This document shows, one piece after another, positions 56,614 through 64,000 of a stretch of 64,000 bases of DNA. The position numbers were made by a program, and so were the translations under genes. The notes under the pieces were generated by a model, which was not told where the DNA came from, ran no database searches, and worked only from the letters and a program-made list of their open reading frames with translations. The stretch's first letter is position 1, and every line of letters begins with the position of its first letter. The DNA is from Rhodococcus oxybenzonivorans (lineage in GTDB: Bacteria > Actinomycetota > Actinomycetes > Mycobacteriales > Mycobacteriaceae), in assembly GCF_003130705.1 (NCBI RefSeq), contig NZ_CP021354.1:2976001-3040000 (forward strand). Direction: 5' to 3'.

Positions 56614-58527
56614 CTACTTGCGATCCGGCCTGGCAAATCGGGCCTGGCGGGCAATCTCGTCCTGCTCGCCTGCGTCGTACATCTCGTCGACGAGATGGGT
56701 GAAGGAGGCGAGGATGTTAGAGCGTCGGATGGTGGCTTTGGCCGTCAGCTCTCCCGCTGCCGCTGACAACGCCCGCGGCAGAACCCGGAACTTCTTCAAT
56801 TGCAACGGGCGGGCGAGTTCGGAGTTGACCTCGTCGATCCATCGGGTCAGAGCAGCATCGCGGGCATCCCGAGTCATTGCCTGCACCTCGTCGCTGACGC
56901 TGAGCAGTACGGTGAGGTACTTGCGGCCTTCGCCCACAACGATCGCCTCGTCGATAAGCGGACTCGCTTTGAGCCGTACCTCTATCGGCTGCGGGCTGAC
57001 GCTCTTGCCGCCACTGGTTTTGAGGACATCCTTCATTCGCCCGATGATCTTCACCTCGCCATCGGAGCTCTGCTCGACAAGATCGCCTGTGCGGTACCAC
57101 CCCTCCTCCAGCGCCGAGGCCGTCGCCTCCGGATTGTTCCAGTAGCCGTCGAAGAGACATGGGCTGCGCACCTGCAACTCGCCTTCGTGGGATACACGGA
57201 CAACCCACCGGGGATCGGGCATGGCCTTTCCGATGGTTCCCGGCGCTGGAAAGGCGCGATCCCACTGGGCGATCACGGAGCCGCACGTTTCCGTTGTACC
57301 GAAAAGCTCGCGAAGATCGAGACCCCACATATGCCAGAGCGCGGTTACGTCGGGGGCCATGCTCCCGGAGGCTGTCCAGCTCACCTTGATGCGATCCATG
57401 CCGACTTTCGCCCGCAGTGGCAGGAACACGTATTTCAGGCACACGCCGTAGAGGACTTCGAGGTACCTTGGCACCTGTTGCCCACGCCAGCGTAAATCGC
57501 TGACCCTGCGCGCGACCTTCATCGCAATCGAGTATCCGAAGCGGAGAGCTCTGCCGGACTCGGCAAGCGCCTGCAGTACTTCGCTGGCGAGCTTCTCGTG
57601 CATCCTCGGCGGCCACAGGACAGCAGTTGGCCGCACCCCACAGAGCGCTTCGACCCGTTGATCCATGGTGCAGTAGGTGACGACGAGCCTGGTCATTATC
57701 GGCGCGAAGACTCCGATCAGAGCCGGCGCAACATGTGAAAGTCCGAGGAATCCCACGAGGTCGTGCCGGGACCTGCCGATCTCGGGGTAGGACATTGCGA
57801 AACCAAGTACCGAGTACTGGAGTGTGCGGTGCGTGTGCCTCACGCCCTTCGGCGCTCCAGTGGATCCTGAGGTGTAAAACAGGGCCGCCAGCTGGTCGAT
57901 GTCGCCCGCTTCGACAAGAAGCGAGAACAGTTCCGGCTCAGCCACAGCCCGGGCGCTCCCGACGGCGCGTAAAGACTCCCACCGTACTGCTTTGACGGTT
58001 TCCGGAAAGTCTGCCGGTTCGGCATCGAAACTGACAGTTGCACGTAAGTGCGGCAACTTGGGAGCGACCGCAGCTACTTTCGCGATATCGGACCTGCCCT
58101 CGGCGAAGATCGCGGTCGCGCCGCTGCTCTCGAGCGCGTGCTCTACCTCAGGGGTCGAGCTTGTGGGGTATACCCCGACGGGAACGCCACCCGCACTCAG
58201 GATCCCGAGTGCCGCCACAACCCACTCTCGGCGGGTGGAAGACATGATGGCCACCCGGTCGCCCGGCGCCACCCCGAGATCATGGAGGCCCAGTGCGGTC
58301 GCCCGCACTTCGTCTAGATACTCGCTCCAGCTGGTCGGGCGTGCAGCGCCGTCAACCCAGCTGCAGAATGCGACCGTGTCCGGTTCGCGCTCGGCGCGGT
58401 CGCACAACATCTGCGCGAAGGTGCGATCCACGGCCTCGAATCCCGAGACGCTGCGCAGTACCGGTATTCCATCCCTGCCGCCCTCACGCGAACTCATTGA
58501 AACAGTGTTCTCCATCTCCATGGTCAC
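56614..58527 (-). CDS. long-chain acyl-CoA synthetase (FadD15-like)
   Basis: 637 residues, ANL superfamily of the long type. YTSGSTGAPKGVRHTHRT P-loop, ELFGTTETCG, EGWYRTGDLVEQ, IIGRMKDVLKTSGGKSVSPQPIE and the C-terminal lysine in AAGELTAKATIRR. Overlap GTGA with the binding-protein stop means the ligase is made together with the transporter; internal ATG starts at 58521 and 58515 are possible. It would trap the imported acid as its CoA ester. Confidence 0.9.
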   Translation of the reverse strand: MTMEMENTVSMSSREGGRDGIPVLRSVSGFEAVDRTFAQMLCDRAEREPDTVAFCSWVDGAARPTSWSEYLDEVRATALGLHDLGVAPGDRVAIMSSTRREWVVAALGILSAGGVPVGVYPTSSTPEVEHALESSGATAIFAEGRSDIAKVAAVAPKLPHLRATVSFDAEPADFPETVKAVRWESLRAVGSARAVAEPELFSLLVEAGDIDQLAALFYTSGSTGAPKGVRHTHRTLQYSVLGFAMSYPEIGRSRHDLVGFLGLSHVAPALIGVFAPIMTRLVVTYCTMDQRVEALCGVRPTAVLWPPRMHEKLASEVLQALAESGRALRFGYSIAMKVARRVSDLRWRGQQVPRYLEVLYGVCLKYVFLPLRAKVGMDRIKVSWTASGSMAPDVTALWHMWGLDLRELFGTTETCGSVIAQWDRAFPAPGTIGKAMPDPRWVVRVSHEGELQVRSPCLFDGYWNNPEATASALEEGWYRTGDLVEQSSDGEVKIIGRMKDVLKTSGGKSVSPQPIEVRLKASPLIDEAIVVGEGRKYLTVLLSVSDEVQAMTRDARDAALTRWIDEVNSELARPLQLKKFRVLPRALSAAAGELTAKATIRRSNILASFTHLVDEMYDAGEQDEIARQARFARPDRK

Positions 58528-59795
58528 TGCAATTCCTCAGCTAAGTCGTTGATTTCGGTGCCCGTGTAACGCTTGACTACCTGCCACTTCCCGTCGACTA
58601 CCTGATAAATCCCGTAGTCGGGCACCGCAGTGTTCGTCGAGTTGAAATTGACGGGACCGCTGGCACCGTGATAGTCGATCGTTTCATCTCTCGCCAGGAG
58701 ATCCAGGCCTTCATCCAGGGAGAACACCGGAGTGCCGCCGGACTCAGTCACGTTGTGAAGGTTCTCGGCAATCGCCGTGCCGGTGGCCTCGCCGCCGGCC
58801 GCCATCGCCAAGAGTCCCGAAACGATCGCATCGTATGCCATGGCCGCCGTGGGCTGCTGAGCGATGGCCGCACCTTGCTCGACGCCATACTCCTCGACCA
58901 GCACATCGCGCATCCCCGCGACGGACGGCGAGTCTGCCGCGACCGCGGACTGACCGTACGCGCCTTCGAGGTATTGCGCCCCAACCTCGTCGAGCAGCAC
59001 GGGGAAGGTCAACTCTGCGATAAATGCCCATTTGCCAGGTAACCCCGACCGCGCCCACTCGCGCACGATCGGTACAGCAGGCTCCACGGAGCCGGCGAGG
59101 AACACCATATCGGGTTGAGGCTCAAAGGCGCTGCGCACCTCCGGCAGATAGGAACTCTGTCCGCCGTTGAAAGCGACCTTCGCCACCACCTTGCCACCGA
59201 GCTTCGTGTAATAATCCTCCAACCAGCTCGACGTGCTTCGCGCTGAGTCGGAGTTTTCGTAGAGTATGGACAGGGTCTTGATGCCGTTGTCCCAGATGTT
59301 TTTAGCGACCGCCAGGCCATCGAAAGTGTCCGGACCAATAGTGCGGAAGGTGTAGGGATTGGCCTGGTCGTCGTACTCGACGATGCCGGAGTACGGAGAC
59401 GCGATCGCAACCTCGCTGCGTTCTGCCTGGCTGAGCGTCGCCATGAACGTCGATGACGTCGGACCCACGATGAATTGCGCGTCGTCTTTATTGATGAGCT
59501 TGGTGACGGCGCGGACTCCATCCTCGGCGTTGAACTTCTCGTCCTCGCTCACAACCTCGAGGGTCGTCCCATTGATGCCGCCGCGCTTGTTGACATGGTT
59601 CACTACTGCTCGGGTGATCGAATCGACAGGCCCGCCGAAGACCGCCGCTTCGCCTGATAGCGGCGCGGCCACACCGATCACCGTGGTTCCGCCCGACGCC
59701 CCTCCACCGTTGCCGCAACCTGTGAGCACTGCCCCCGTCGCCATGACGACGCATGCGACCGATACCTTGCCTGCTGTTGTTCTGAGTACTTTCAT
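58524..59795 (-). CDS. ABC transporter substrate-binding lipoprotein, branched-chain amino acid type
   Basis: 423 residues. N-terminal signal with lipobox VLTGC (lipid Cys about 27). Periplasmic-binding fold of the LivK/Leu-Ile-Val group: TVIGVAAPLSGEAAVFG, GGINGTTLEVVSEDEKFNAEDGVRAV, FIVGPTSSTFMATLSQAE. The family often binds aromatic or aliphatic carboxylates in catabolic gene clusters rather than amino acids. ATG 59795 with AGGAGA eight bases upstream. It is encoded last among the five transporter genes after a 110-base gap, which may hold its own promoter. Confidence 0.92.
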   Translation of the reverse strand: MKVLRTTAGKVSVACVVMATGAVLTGCGNGGGASGGTTVIGVAAPLSGEAAVFGGPVDSITRAVVNHVNKRGGINGTTLEVVSEDEKFNAEDGVRAVTKLINKDDAQFIVGPTSSTFMATLSQAERSEVAIASPYSGIVEYDDQANPYTFRTIGPDTFDGLAVAKNIWDNGIKTLSILYENSDSARSTSSWLEDYYTKLGGKVVAKVAFNGGQSSYLPEVRSAFEPQPDMVFLAGSVEPAVPIVREWARSGLPGKWAFIAELTFPVLLDEVGAQYLEGAYGQSAVAADSPSVAGMRDVLVEEYGVEQGAAIAQQPTAAMAYDAIVSGLLAMAAGGEATGTAIAENLHNVTESGGTPVFSLDEGLDLLARDETIDYHGASGPVNFNSTNTAVPDYGIYQVVDGKWQVVKRYTGTEINDLAEELQ

Positions 59796-59905
59796 CGCTC
59801 AATCTCCTGTGAACTACTGCTTTGGGGGGGTCGGACTTTCTCTGGTAGAAGCGAGGAGAGTGAAGCCTGCTTCTCTTCTGCGATTGCGGTAGGCATGCGT
59901 GCTGC

Positions 59906-60625
59906 TCACGCCTGTGGGATTCGAGCACCCAGGAACATCTCGGCGAAGCCCGGATCAGCTAGCAGCTGCGGCCCGTTTGCCTCGTGATGAATTTGGCCCG
60001 ATTCCATGAGAAATACGCGTTCGCACAGTGGCAGGATCTGGCTGGGATGCTCCTCGATAATCCATAAGACGCCGGTCCCGCTGCGCTCGATGACGCAGAT
60101 CTGCTCGATGAGCGAATCGACAATCTGGGGCGCAAGACCGGTAGTGGGTTCGTCGAGAATCAACAGCCGTGGTCGCATGAGCAGCGAGGAGGCGATTGCG
60201 AGCTGCTGGCGTTGTCCGCCGGAGAGCGTTCCGGATCGCTGCTTTCGGCGCTCTGCGAGGATCGGAAACAGTTCGAACACCTCGTCCACGCGATCATGAG
60301 GCAATCGCATCGCGCGGGTGACAACTTCCAGATTGTCCTCGACGGATAGTGCACCGAAAACGTTGCGCAGCTGAGGTGTATATCCGAGGCCACGGCGTGC
60401 GCGCTCGCGGGCGGACATCCCATCGAGGGGCTCGCCACCAAGTCTGACGCTCCCGCCGCGTGCATCGACCACCCCGGCGATGGTCTGCACGAGGGTTGTC
60501 TTGCCGGCTCCATTAGGGCCAATGATGGCTGTAATCGATCCTTCTTCTGCGGCAAGAGAAATGCCCCGGATGATGTTGTTTCGACCGTAGCCGCTGGTGA
60601 GGTTTTCGACATTAAGCAGTGGCAC
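59906..60625 (-). CDS. livF: ABC transporter ATPase, LivF type
   Basis: 239 residues. Walker A GPNGAGKTT, Q-loop YTPQLRNVFGAL, signature LSGGQRQQLAIASSLLMRP, Walker B LLILDEPTTGL and the His-loop EEHPSQ. GTG 60625 with GGGAG six bases upstream is preferred to the longer ATG frame. It overlaps the end of livG by 14 bases. With LivG it powers uptake through LivHM. Confidence 0.93.
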   Translation of the reverse strand: MPLLNVENLTSGYGRNNIIRGISLAAEEGSITAIIGPNGAGKTTLVQTIAGVVDARGGSVRLGGEPLDGMSARERARRGLGYTPQLRNVFGALSVEDNLEVVTRAMRLPHDRVDEVFELFPILAERRKQRSGTLSGGQRQQLAIASSLLMRPRLLILDEPTTGLAPQIVDSLIEQICVIERSGTGVLWIIEEHPSQILPLCERVFLMESGQIHHEANGPQLLADPGFAEMFLGARIPQA

Positions 60626-61397
60626 GGCGTACTCCCAGATAGGTTTCGACAACTAGGGGGTCGCGGATGACGTCCGCCGGTGGGCCGCTTGCAATGACAT
60701 GGCCGTCGTGCATGACGTACAGCGCATCGGAGATTGCGTTCATGAAGGACATGTTGTGCTCGATGACGAGCACCGTGACACCCTCTACATCGCGCAGCTG
60801 ACGCACTGTCGCAGATAAGCGGTCTTGATCGTCGGGGTTGAGGCCCGAGGACGGCTCGTCGAGCATCAACAGCGACGGCGGTTCCATGAGCAGCCGGGCG
60901 ATCTGCAGTAGGCGGCCTTGGCCGATCGACAGATCTCCCGCCCGGACGTTCGCCAATTCGACCAAACCCAGGCGATCAAGCAGAATCCATGCACGGTCGA
61001 CCAAGCTGCGCTCACTCGCCGAGATCGCGCGCGGAGACGTGAAGAGGCGTGAGAGGCGCTCGCCTGGCACAGTGCGCACAGAGGTGAGCAAATTCTGCAC
61101 GACTGACATGTCAGTGAAGTCAGCAGTGTTCTGGAACGTGCGCTTCAGACCCATCCGCGCAAGTTGATGCGTCGGAGCCCCTGTCACGACACGCCCGTCG
61201 AACACGACCGTCCCTGCATCAGGCTTCAGGAAACCGGAGACTGCATTGAACAGCGTGGTTTTGCCGGAGCCGTTTGGCCCAATGAGTCCTGTAACCTTGC
61301 CCCTGCTAACGGTCATATCGACACCGTCGAGCGCCCGGAGCTGACCGAAGCTCTTCACAACGCCCTTCACTTCGAGCAAGGGATTCGGTGCAGTCAT
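60612..61397 (-). CDS. livG: ABC transporter ATPase, LivG type
   Basis: 261 residues. Walker A GPNGSGKTTLFNAVSGF, the LivG-type GLKRTFQNTADFTDMSV, signature LSIGQGRLLQIARLL, Walker B LLMLDEPSSGLNP and VIEHNM His-loop. The signature reads SIGQG rather than SGGQ, a tolerated variation. Its start overlaps the livM stop (TGATG). Confidence 0.93.
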   Translation of the reverse strand: MTAPNPLLEVKGVVKSFGQLRALDGVDMTVSRGKVTGLIGPNGSGKTTLFNAVSGFLKPDAGTVVFDGRVVTGAPTHQLARMGLKRTFQNTADFTDMSVVQNLLTSVRTVPGERLSRLFTSPRAISASERSLVDRAWILLDRLGLVELANVRAGDLSIGQGRLLQIARLLMEPPSLLMLDEPSSGLNPDDQDRLSATVRQLRDVEGVTVLVIEHNMSFMNAISDALYVMHDGHVIASGPPADVIRDPLVVETYLGVRRATA

Positions 61398-62386
61398 CAG
61401 CGACCACCTGCCACAGAAGTCGCCAACACAGCAGGTGTCACGGAGGGGGAGCGTGGTGGCGGGTAGACGGACAGTCGCGGCCGGAAGAGGCCACCCGGCC
61501 AGAACAGGAGAATCACAATGAGGACCAAACCTTGCAGTGCGTCCTGAAGGCTGGCCAGCAGCTCCGGTGTAATAAAGTCCACTTGAATGTATGTGAGGCC
61601 CTCCCGCAGGCCCAACAGAACAACCGCACCAAGAATCGCGCCGACATTGCTGCCTGTCCCGCCGATAATCAGAGCAATGAAGACCGTGAAGGTGATATTC
61701 ACGTTGAAGAAAGTCGGAGTAAGGATCGACAGATACCACACATACATCACCCCGGCCAGACCCATGAAGAACGCCGCAAAGACGAAAGCTTTGAGCTTTA
61801 CCGCGTATACGTTCACCCCGAGCGAACGTGCCACTGCTTCGTTCTGGTTGATCGCGAGCAGACTTCGGCCGAACGCCGACCGAGTCACCCGCCGGAAGAG
61901 CAAGAAGCTGATTCCTAGAACAACCACAACGATCGCAGCGACGAACAACACCTGCGCTCGACCCGGGACGATATCGAGGCTGGGCACCGGCGCATTCAGC
62001 AGCCCGCGCGCCCCATTGGCGATCGCCGGCTGGTTGATGAACAACTGGCGGATCACCTCGGCAAGCGCAAGCGAGACAACGGCGAGGTACTCCCCACCGA
62101 CCTTCAGCAGGCCGCTTCCGACAACGAACGCGAGCAGAGCTGACACAAGACCACCAATGATTGCGCCCGCCCACCACGGCAAACCGAGCCCGAGAAGGTA
62201 TGTGTATGACCCGGACGGTGCCGGCAGAACGGTGAGTGCGTAGGCATAGGCGCCGACACCGAAGAATGCCGCCACACCGAAATTCACCATCCCGCCAACG
62301 CCGAACTGAAGGTTCAGTGCCAGGGCTGCGACGGCGTAGATCCCCATTAGAGTGATCAGTCCGCCAAGAATCAGCAGAGTGCTCAT
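61397..62386 (-). CDS. livM: ABC transporter permease, LivM type
   Basis: 329 residues with about nine or ten hydrophobic helices. LivM motifs: GGMVNFGVAAFFGVGAYAYAL, VGGEYLAVVSLALAEVIRQL, GRSLLAINQNEAVARSLGVNV and IGGTGSNVGAILGA. The start overlaps livH. The C-terminal tail is Pro/Ser-rich. Confidence 0.93.
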   Translation of the reverse strand: MSTLLILGGLITLMGIYAVAALALNLQFGVGGMVNFGVAAFFGVGAYAYALTVLPAPSGSYTYLLGLGLPWWAGAIIGGLVSALLAFVVGSGLLKVGGEYLAVVSLALAEVIRQLFINQPAIANGARGLLNAPVPSLDIVPGRAQVLFVAAIVVVVLGISFLLFRRVTRSAFGRSLLAINQNEAVARSLGVNVYAVKLKAFVFAAFFMGLAGVMYVWYLSILTPTFFNVNITFTVFIALIIGGTGSNVGAILGAVVLLGLREGLTYIQVDFITPELLASLQDALQGLVLIVILLFWPGGLFRPRLSVYPPPRSPSVTPAVLATSVAGGR

Positions 62387-63249
62387 GCGACACGCTCCTT
62401 CGGCCCGCTGAAAAGGCCCTCAGGCCGGATGAACACGACCAAGGCGATTACCGCGAACACAACCATCTGGGTGTATTCGGACGGAATGACAAGGGTCGCG
62501 AGACTTGACGTAAGACCGACGAGGACTGCCGCGAGCATCACGCCATAGATACTGCCGAGCCCGCCGATGATTGCGGCGGCGGAGATGATCAACACCTGAT
62601 CCCAGCCAAGCTCAGGGTAAATGCGTGCGGTCAAGGCGATGAGCGTTCCCGCCAGCGCAGTCAGCGCACTCGCTACCGCCCAGGTGATGTATTGCAGATA
62701 AGTGGTGTTGACACCGCGAATCTGAGCCAGTGCCTGATTGTTGGCCATCGCGCGCAACGCCCGTCCGCTGTAGGACTTCGACAGCCAAAAGTGCAGTGCC
62801 ATGACCACCAGAGCGGCAATGACGATTACAGCGACCTGATCGATTCCAGCCACGGCAATCCCACCGATACGGAAGGTCTCTTGAAGAGGGACGTCGAGTG
62901 TCTTTACTCCGTATCCCGTGAAGACCTCGATCATCGCGTGAATGAAGAACGCGAGACCGACAGATGCGATCATGGGGATATAGTGCGGACGCCCGCGCAT
63001 CGGCCAGAAGATCAGCCGAGCTGATACGACGCCCGCCACCGTCGTGACCGCGATCGCCGCGAGACACGAGACTATCCAGTGAAACCCGAGCAGCACGTTG
63101 AACCCGTACGCGCTGAACCCACTGAGTACGATCAGCTGGGGCAGCGCGATATTCAGGAAGCCCTCCACCCGGCGCACCAATTCGAAGCCCACGGTCGCGA
63201 GCAGCAGAACCGCACCGCTGACCAGGCCCGCAACGAGGACGGCTAACAT
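62383..63249 (-). CDS. livH: ABC transporter permease, LivH type
   Basis: 288 residues, polytopic. LivH motifs: RRVEGFLNIALPQLIVLSGFSAYG, GRALRAMANNQALAQIRGVN and IGGLGSIYGVMLAAVLVGL. ATG 63249 with GAGGGTGGAG just upstream is preferred to the longer frame, which runs into the hydratase gene. The stop overlaps livM (ATGA). Confidence 0.93.
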   Translation of the reverse strand: MLAVLVAGLVSGAVLLLATVGFELVRRVEGFLNIALPQLIVLSGFSAYGFNVLLGFHWIVSCLAAIAVTTVAGVVSARLIFWPMRGRPHYIPMIASVGLAFFIHAMIEVFTGYGVKTLDVPLQETFRIGGIAVAGIDQVAVIVIAALVVMALHFWLSKSYSGRALRAMANNQALAQIRGVNTTYLQYITWAVASALTALAGTLIALTARIYPELGWDQVLIISAAAIIGGLGSIYGVMLAAVLVGLTSSLATLVIPSEYTQMVVFAVIALVVFIRPEGLFSGPKERVA

Positions 63250-63259
63250 GACTCCACCC

Positions 63260-64000
63260 TCATCCCTGACCTCCTCGAGTGCGACTGCCGTTCCAGCTAT
63301 CTCGTAGTCCACGGGCGACGGGGTCATCGAAGTACTCGGCGGCAGACCCAAGTGTGCGATGCAGGGAGACCTCGTCGCGAGAGTCGTCGGAATCGTTGAC
63401 ACTGCGTTTCAATGCGCTGTAGAGCACCGGTGCCTTGGCCCCGGCCTCGCGCGCCGATACGACAGCCGCAGCGACAAGCTCTGCGGGGTCCGCGAGGACA
63501 TCGACGAGACCGATTTCCAATGCGGTTTCAGCATCGAATAGTTCCCCCGACAACAGCAGTCGCTTCGCGGTACGTGCTCCGAGTAGTCGGGCGGCACGCT
63601 GAATACCCTTATCGGCCGGTAGGAGGCCGTTATTGATCTCTGGGAATCCAAAACGCGCACCGTGGACGGCCAGCACAGTATCGGCGAACAGAGCAATCTC
63701 CATGCCACCGCCCACACAGTGACCATTGATCGCGCTGATCACCGGTCGCGGGTATCTGTCCATTGCTACAAGTAGCGTGTGAAACTCCCGCATCCGGGCG
63801 TCCAACTCTTGTTGGGGTGCTTGTTCGAGTTCCTTTATATCGCCTCCGGCGCAGAAGAATCGTTCTCCCTGGCCTGTGAGGACGACCGGGGGTGCTTCAC
63901 GCATCTCGGTGAGGTCGGCAAACAGCGCCGCAAGATTGCGAATGGCTGATCGGTTCAGTGCGTTTGCCGGCGGCCGGTCCAAGGTGACGACAAGGACACC
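63260..64000 (-). CDS. enoyl-CoA hydratase/isomerase, partial at window edge
   Basis: The N terminus lies beyond the window. The visible part (246 codons in frame) has the crotonase core: ERFFCAGGDIKELEQ, INGHCVGGGMEIALFADTVLA and FGFPEINNGLLPADKG, with the catalytic Glu in PEIN. Ten bases before livH, so it is in the same transcript. It would act on the CoA ester made by the ligases. Confidence 0.88.
   Translation of the reverse strand, partial: GVLVVTLDRPPANALNRSAIRNLAALFADLTEMREAPPVVLTGQGERFFCAGGDIKELEQAPQQELDARMREFHTLLVAMDRYPRPVISAINGHCVGGGMEIALFADTVLAVHGARFGFPEINNGLLPADKGIQRAARLLGARTAKRLLLSGELFDAETALEIGLVDVLADPAELVAAAVVSAREAGAKAPVLYSALKRSVNDSDDSRDEVSLHRTLGSAAEYFDDPVARGLRDSWNGSRTRGGQG

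Overview
The window is high-GC actinobacterial DNA. It is most consistent with Rhodococcus, probably a large catabolic plasmid or genomic island. The evidence is a biphenyl/alkylbenzene dioxygenase cluster with an actinobacterial BphS/BphT-type two-component system, a PknK-type kinase, SCP2-like and tautomerase genes, and many decayed insertion sequences (IS110, IS21, IS481, IS3, IS5 and IS256 types) at the joints between gene blocks. Organism and replicon are inferences; no 16S, rep or par gene is present.

Layout, left to right. (1) 0.4-3.1 kb: a secreted lipase, an IS110 wreck and an AraC remnant. (2) 3.5-7.3 kb: an IclR regulator divergent from a hydratase / acetaldehyde dehydrogenase / aldolase operon, the end of meta-cleavage pathways; the aldolase carries a one-base frameshift. 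(3) 7.4-14.2 kb: TetR, an alpha/beta hydrolase, a Roadblock protein and many gene fragments, including a broken hemQ and a broken copy of two genes that are intact at 22.6-23.6 kb. (4) 14.4-17.9 kb: pknK. (5) 18.1-23.6 kb: an IS21 remnant, a truncated sensor kinase, then a seven-gene leftward cluster of single-TM helical envelope proteins with an SCP2-like protein. (6) 24.1-27.8 kb: a leftward CoA-dependent operon (BKACE, enoyl-CoA hydratase, class III CoA-transferase, tautomerase, truncated thioesterase). (7) 27.9-32.2 kb: IS remnants, an MFS exporter, an aldo/keto reductase and a frameshifted HxlR regulator.

(8) 33.0-45.2 kb: the core. A ring-hydroxylating dioxygenase (A1A2A3A4), dihydrodiol dehydrogenase (B), extradiol dioxygenase (C), sensor kinase/response regulator (S split by a frameshift, T) and meta-cleavage-product hydrolase (D). 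Together with block 2 these would convert an alkylbenzene or biphenyl to a carboxylic acid plus pyruvate and acetyl-CoA. One DNA motif occurs upstream of A1, upstream of D, and as a perfect 10+9+10 inverted repeat upstream of the BKACE operon of block 6. This suggests that the BKACE operon belongs to the BphS/BphT regulon.

(9) 45.2-47.7 kb: an IS5-type element abutting the hydrolase stop codon, then fragments of a metal transporter, GNAT enzyme, secreted protein, integrase and IS256 transposase. (10) 47.7-51.9 kb: two small DUF3263-like proteins and a two-gene 2-oxoacid dehydrogenase (E2 without an obvious E3-binding domain, AceE-type E1). (11) 52.4-64.0 kb: one leftward run with a branched-chain-amino-acid-type ABC transporter, two acyl-CoA ligases, an enoyl-CoA hydratase, a creatininase-family hydrolase, a flavin reductase and a RibB/RibA-like protein that has lost canonical residues. 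This looks like uptake and CoA-activation of a carboxylate with an attached flavin-type side module.

At least six otherwise good genes are broken by single-base changes in short G/C runs (6.69, 11.73, 13.96, 31.94, 39.31 and 51.83 kb). This could be sequencing error or real slippage, and it should be settled before the genes are called dead.
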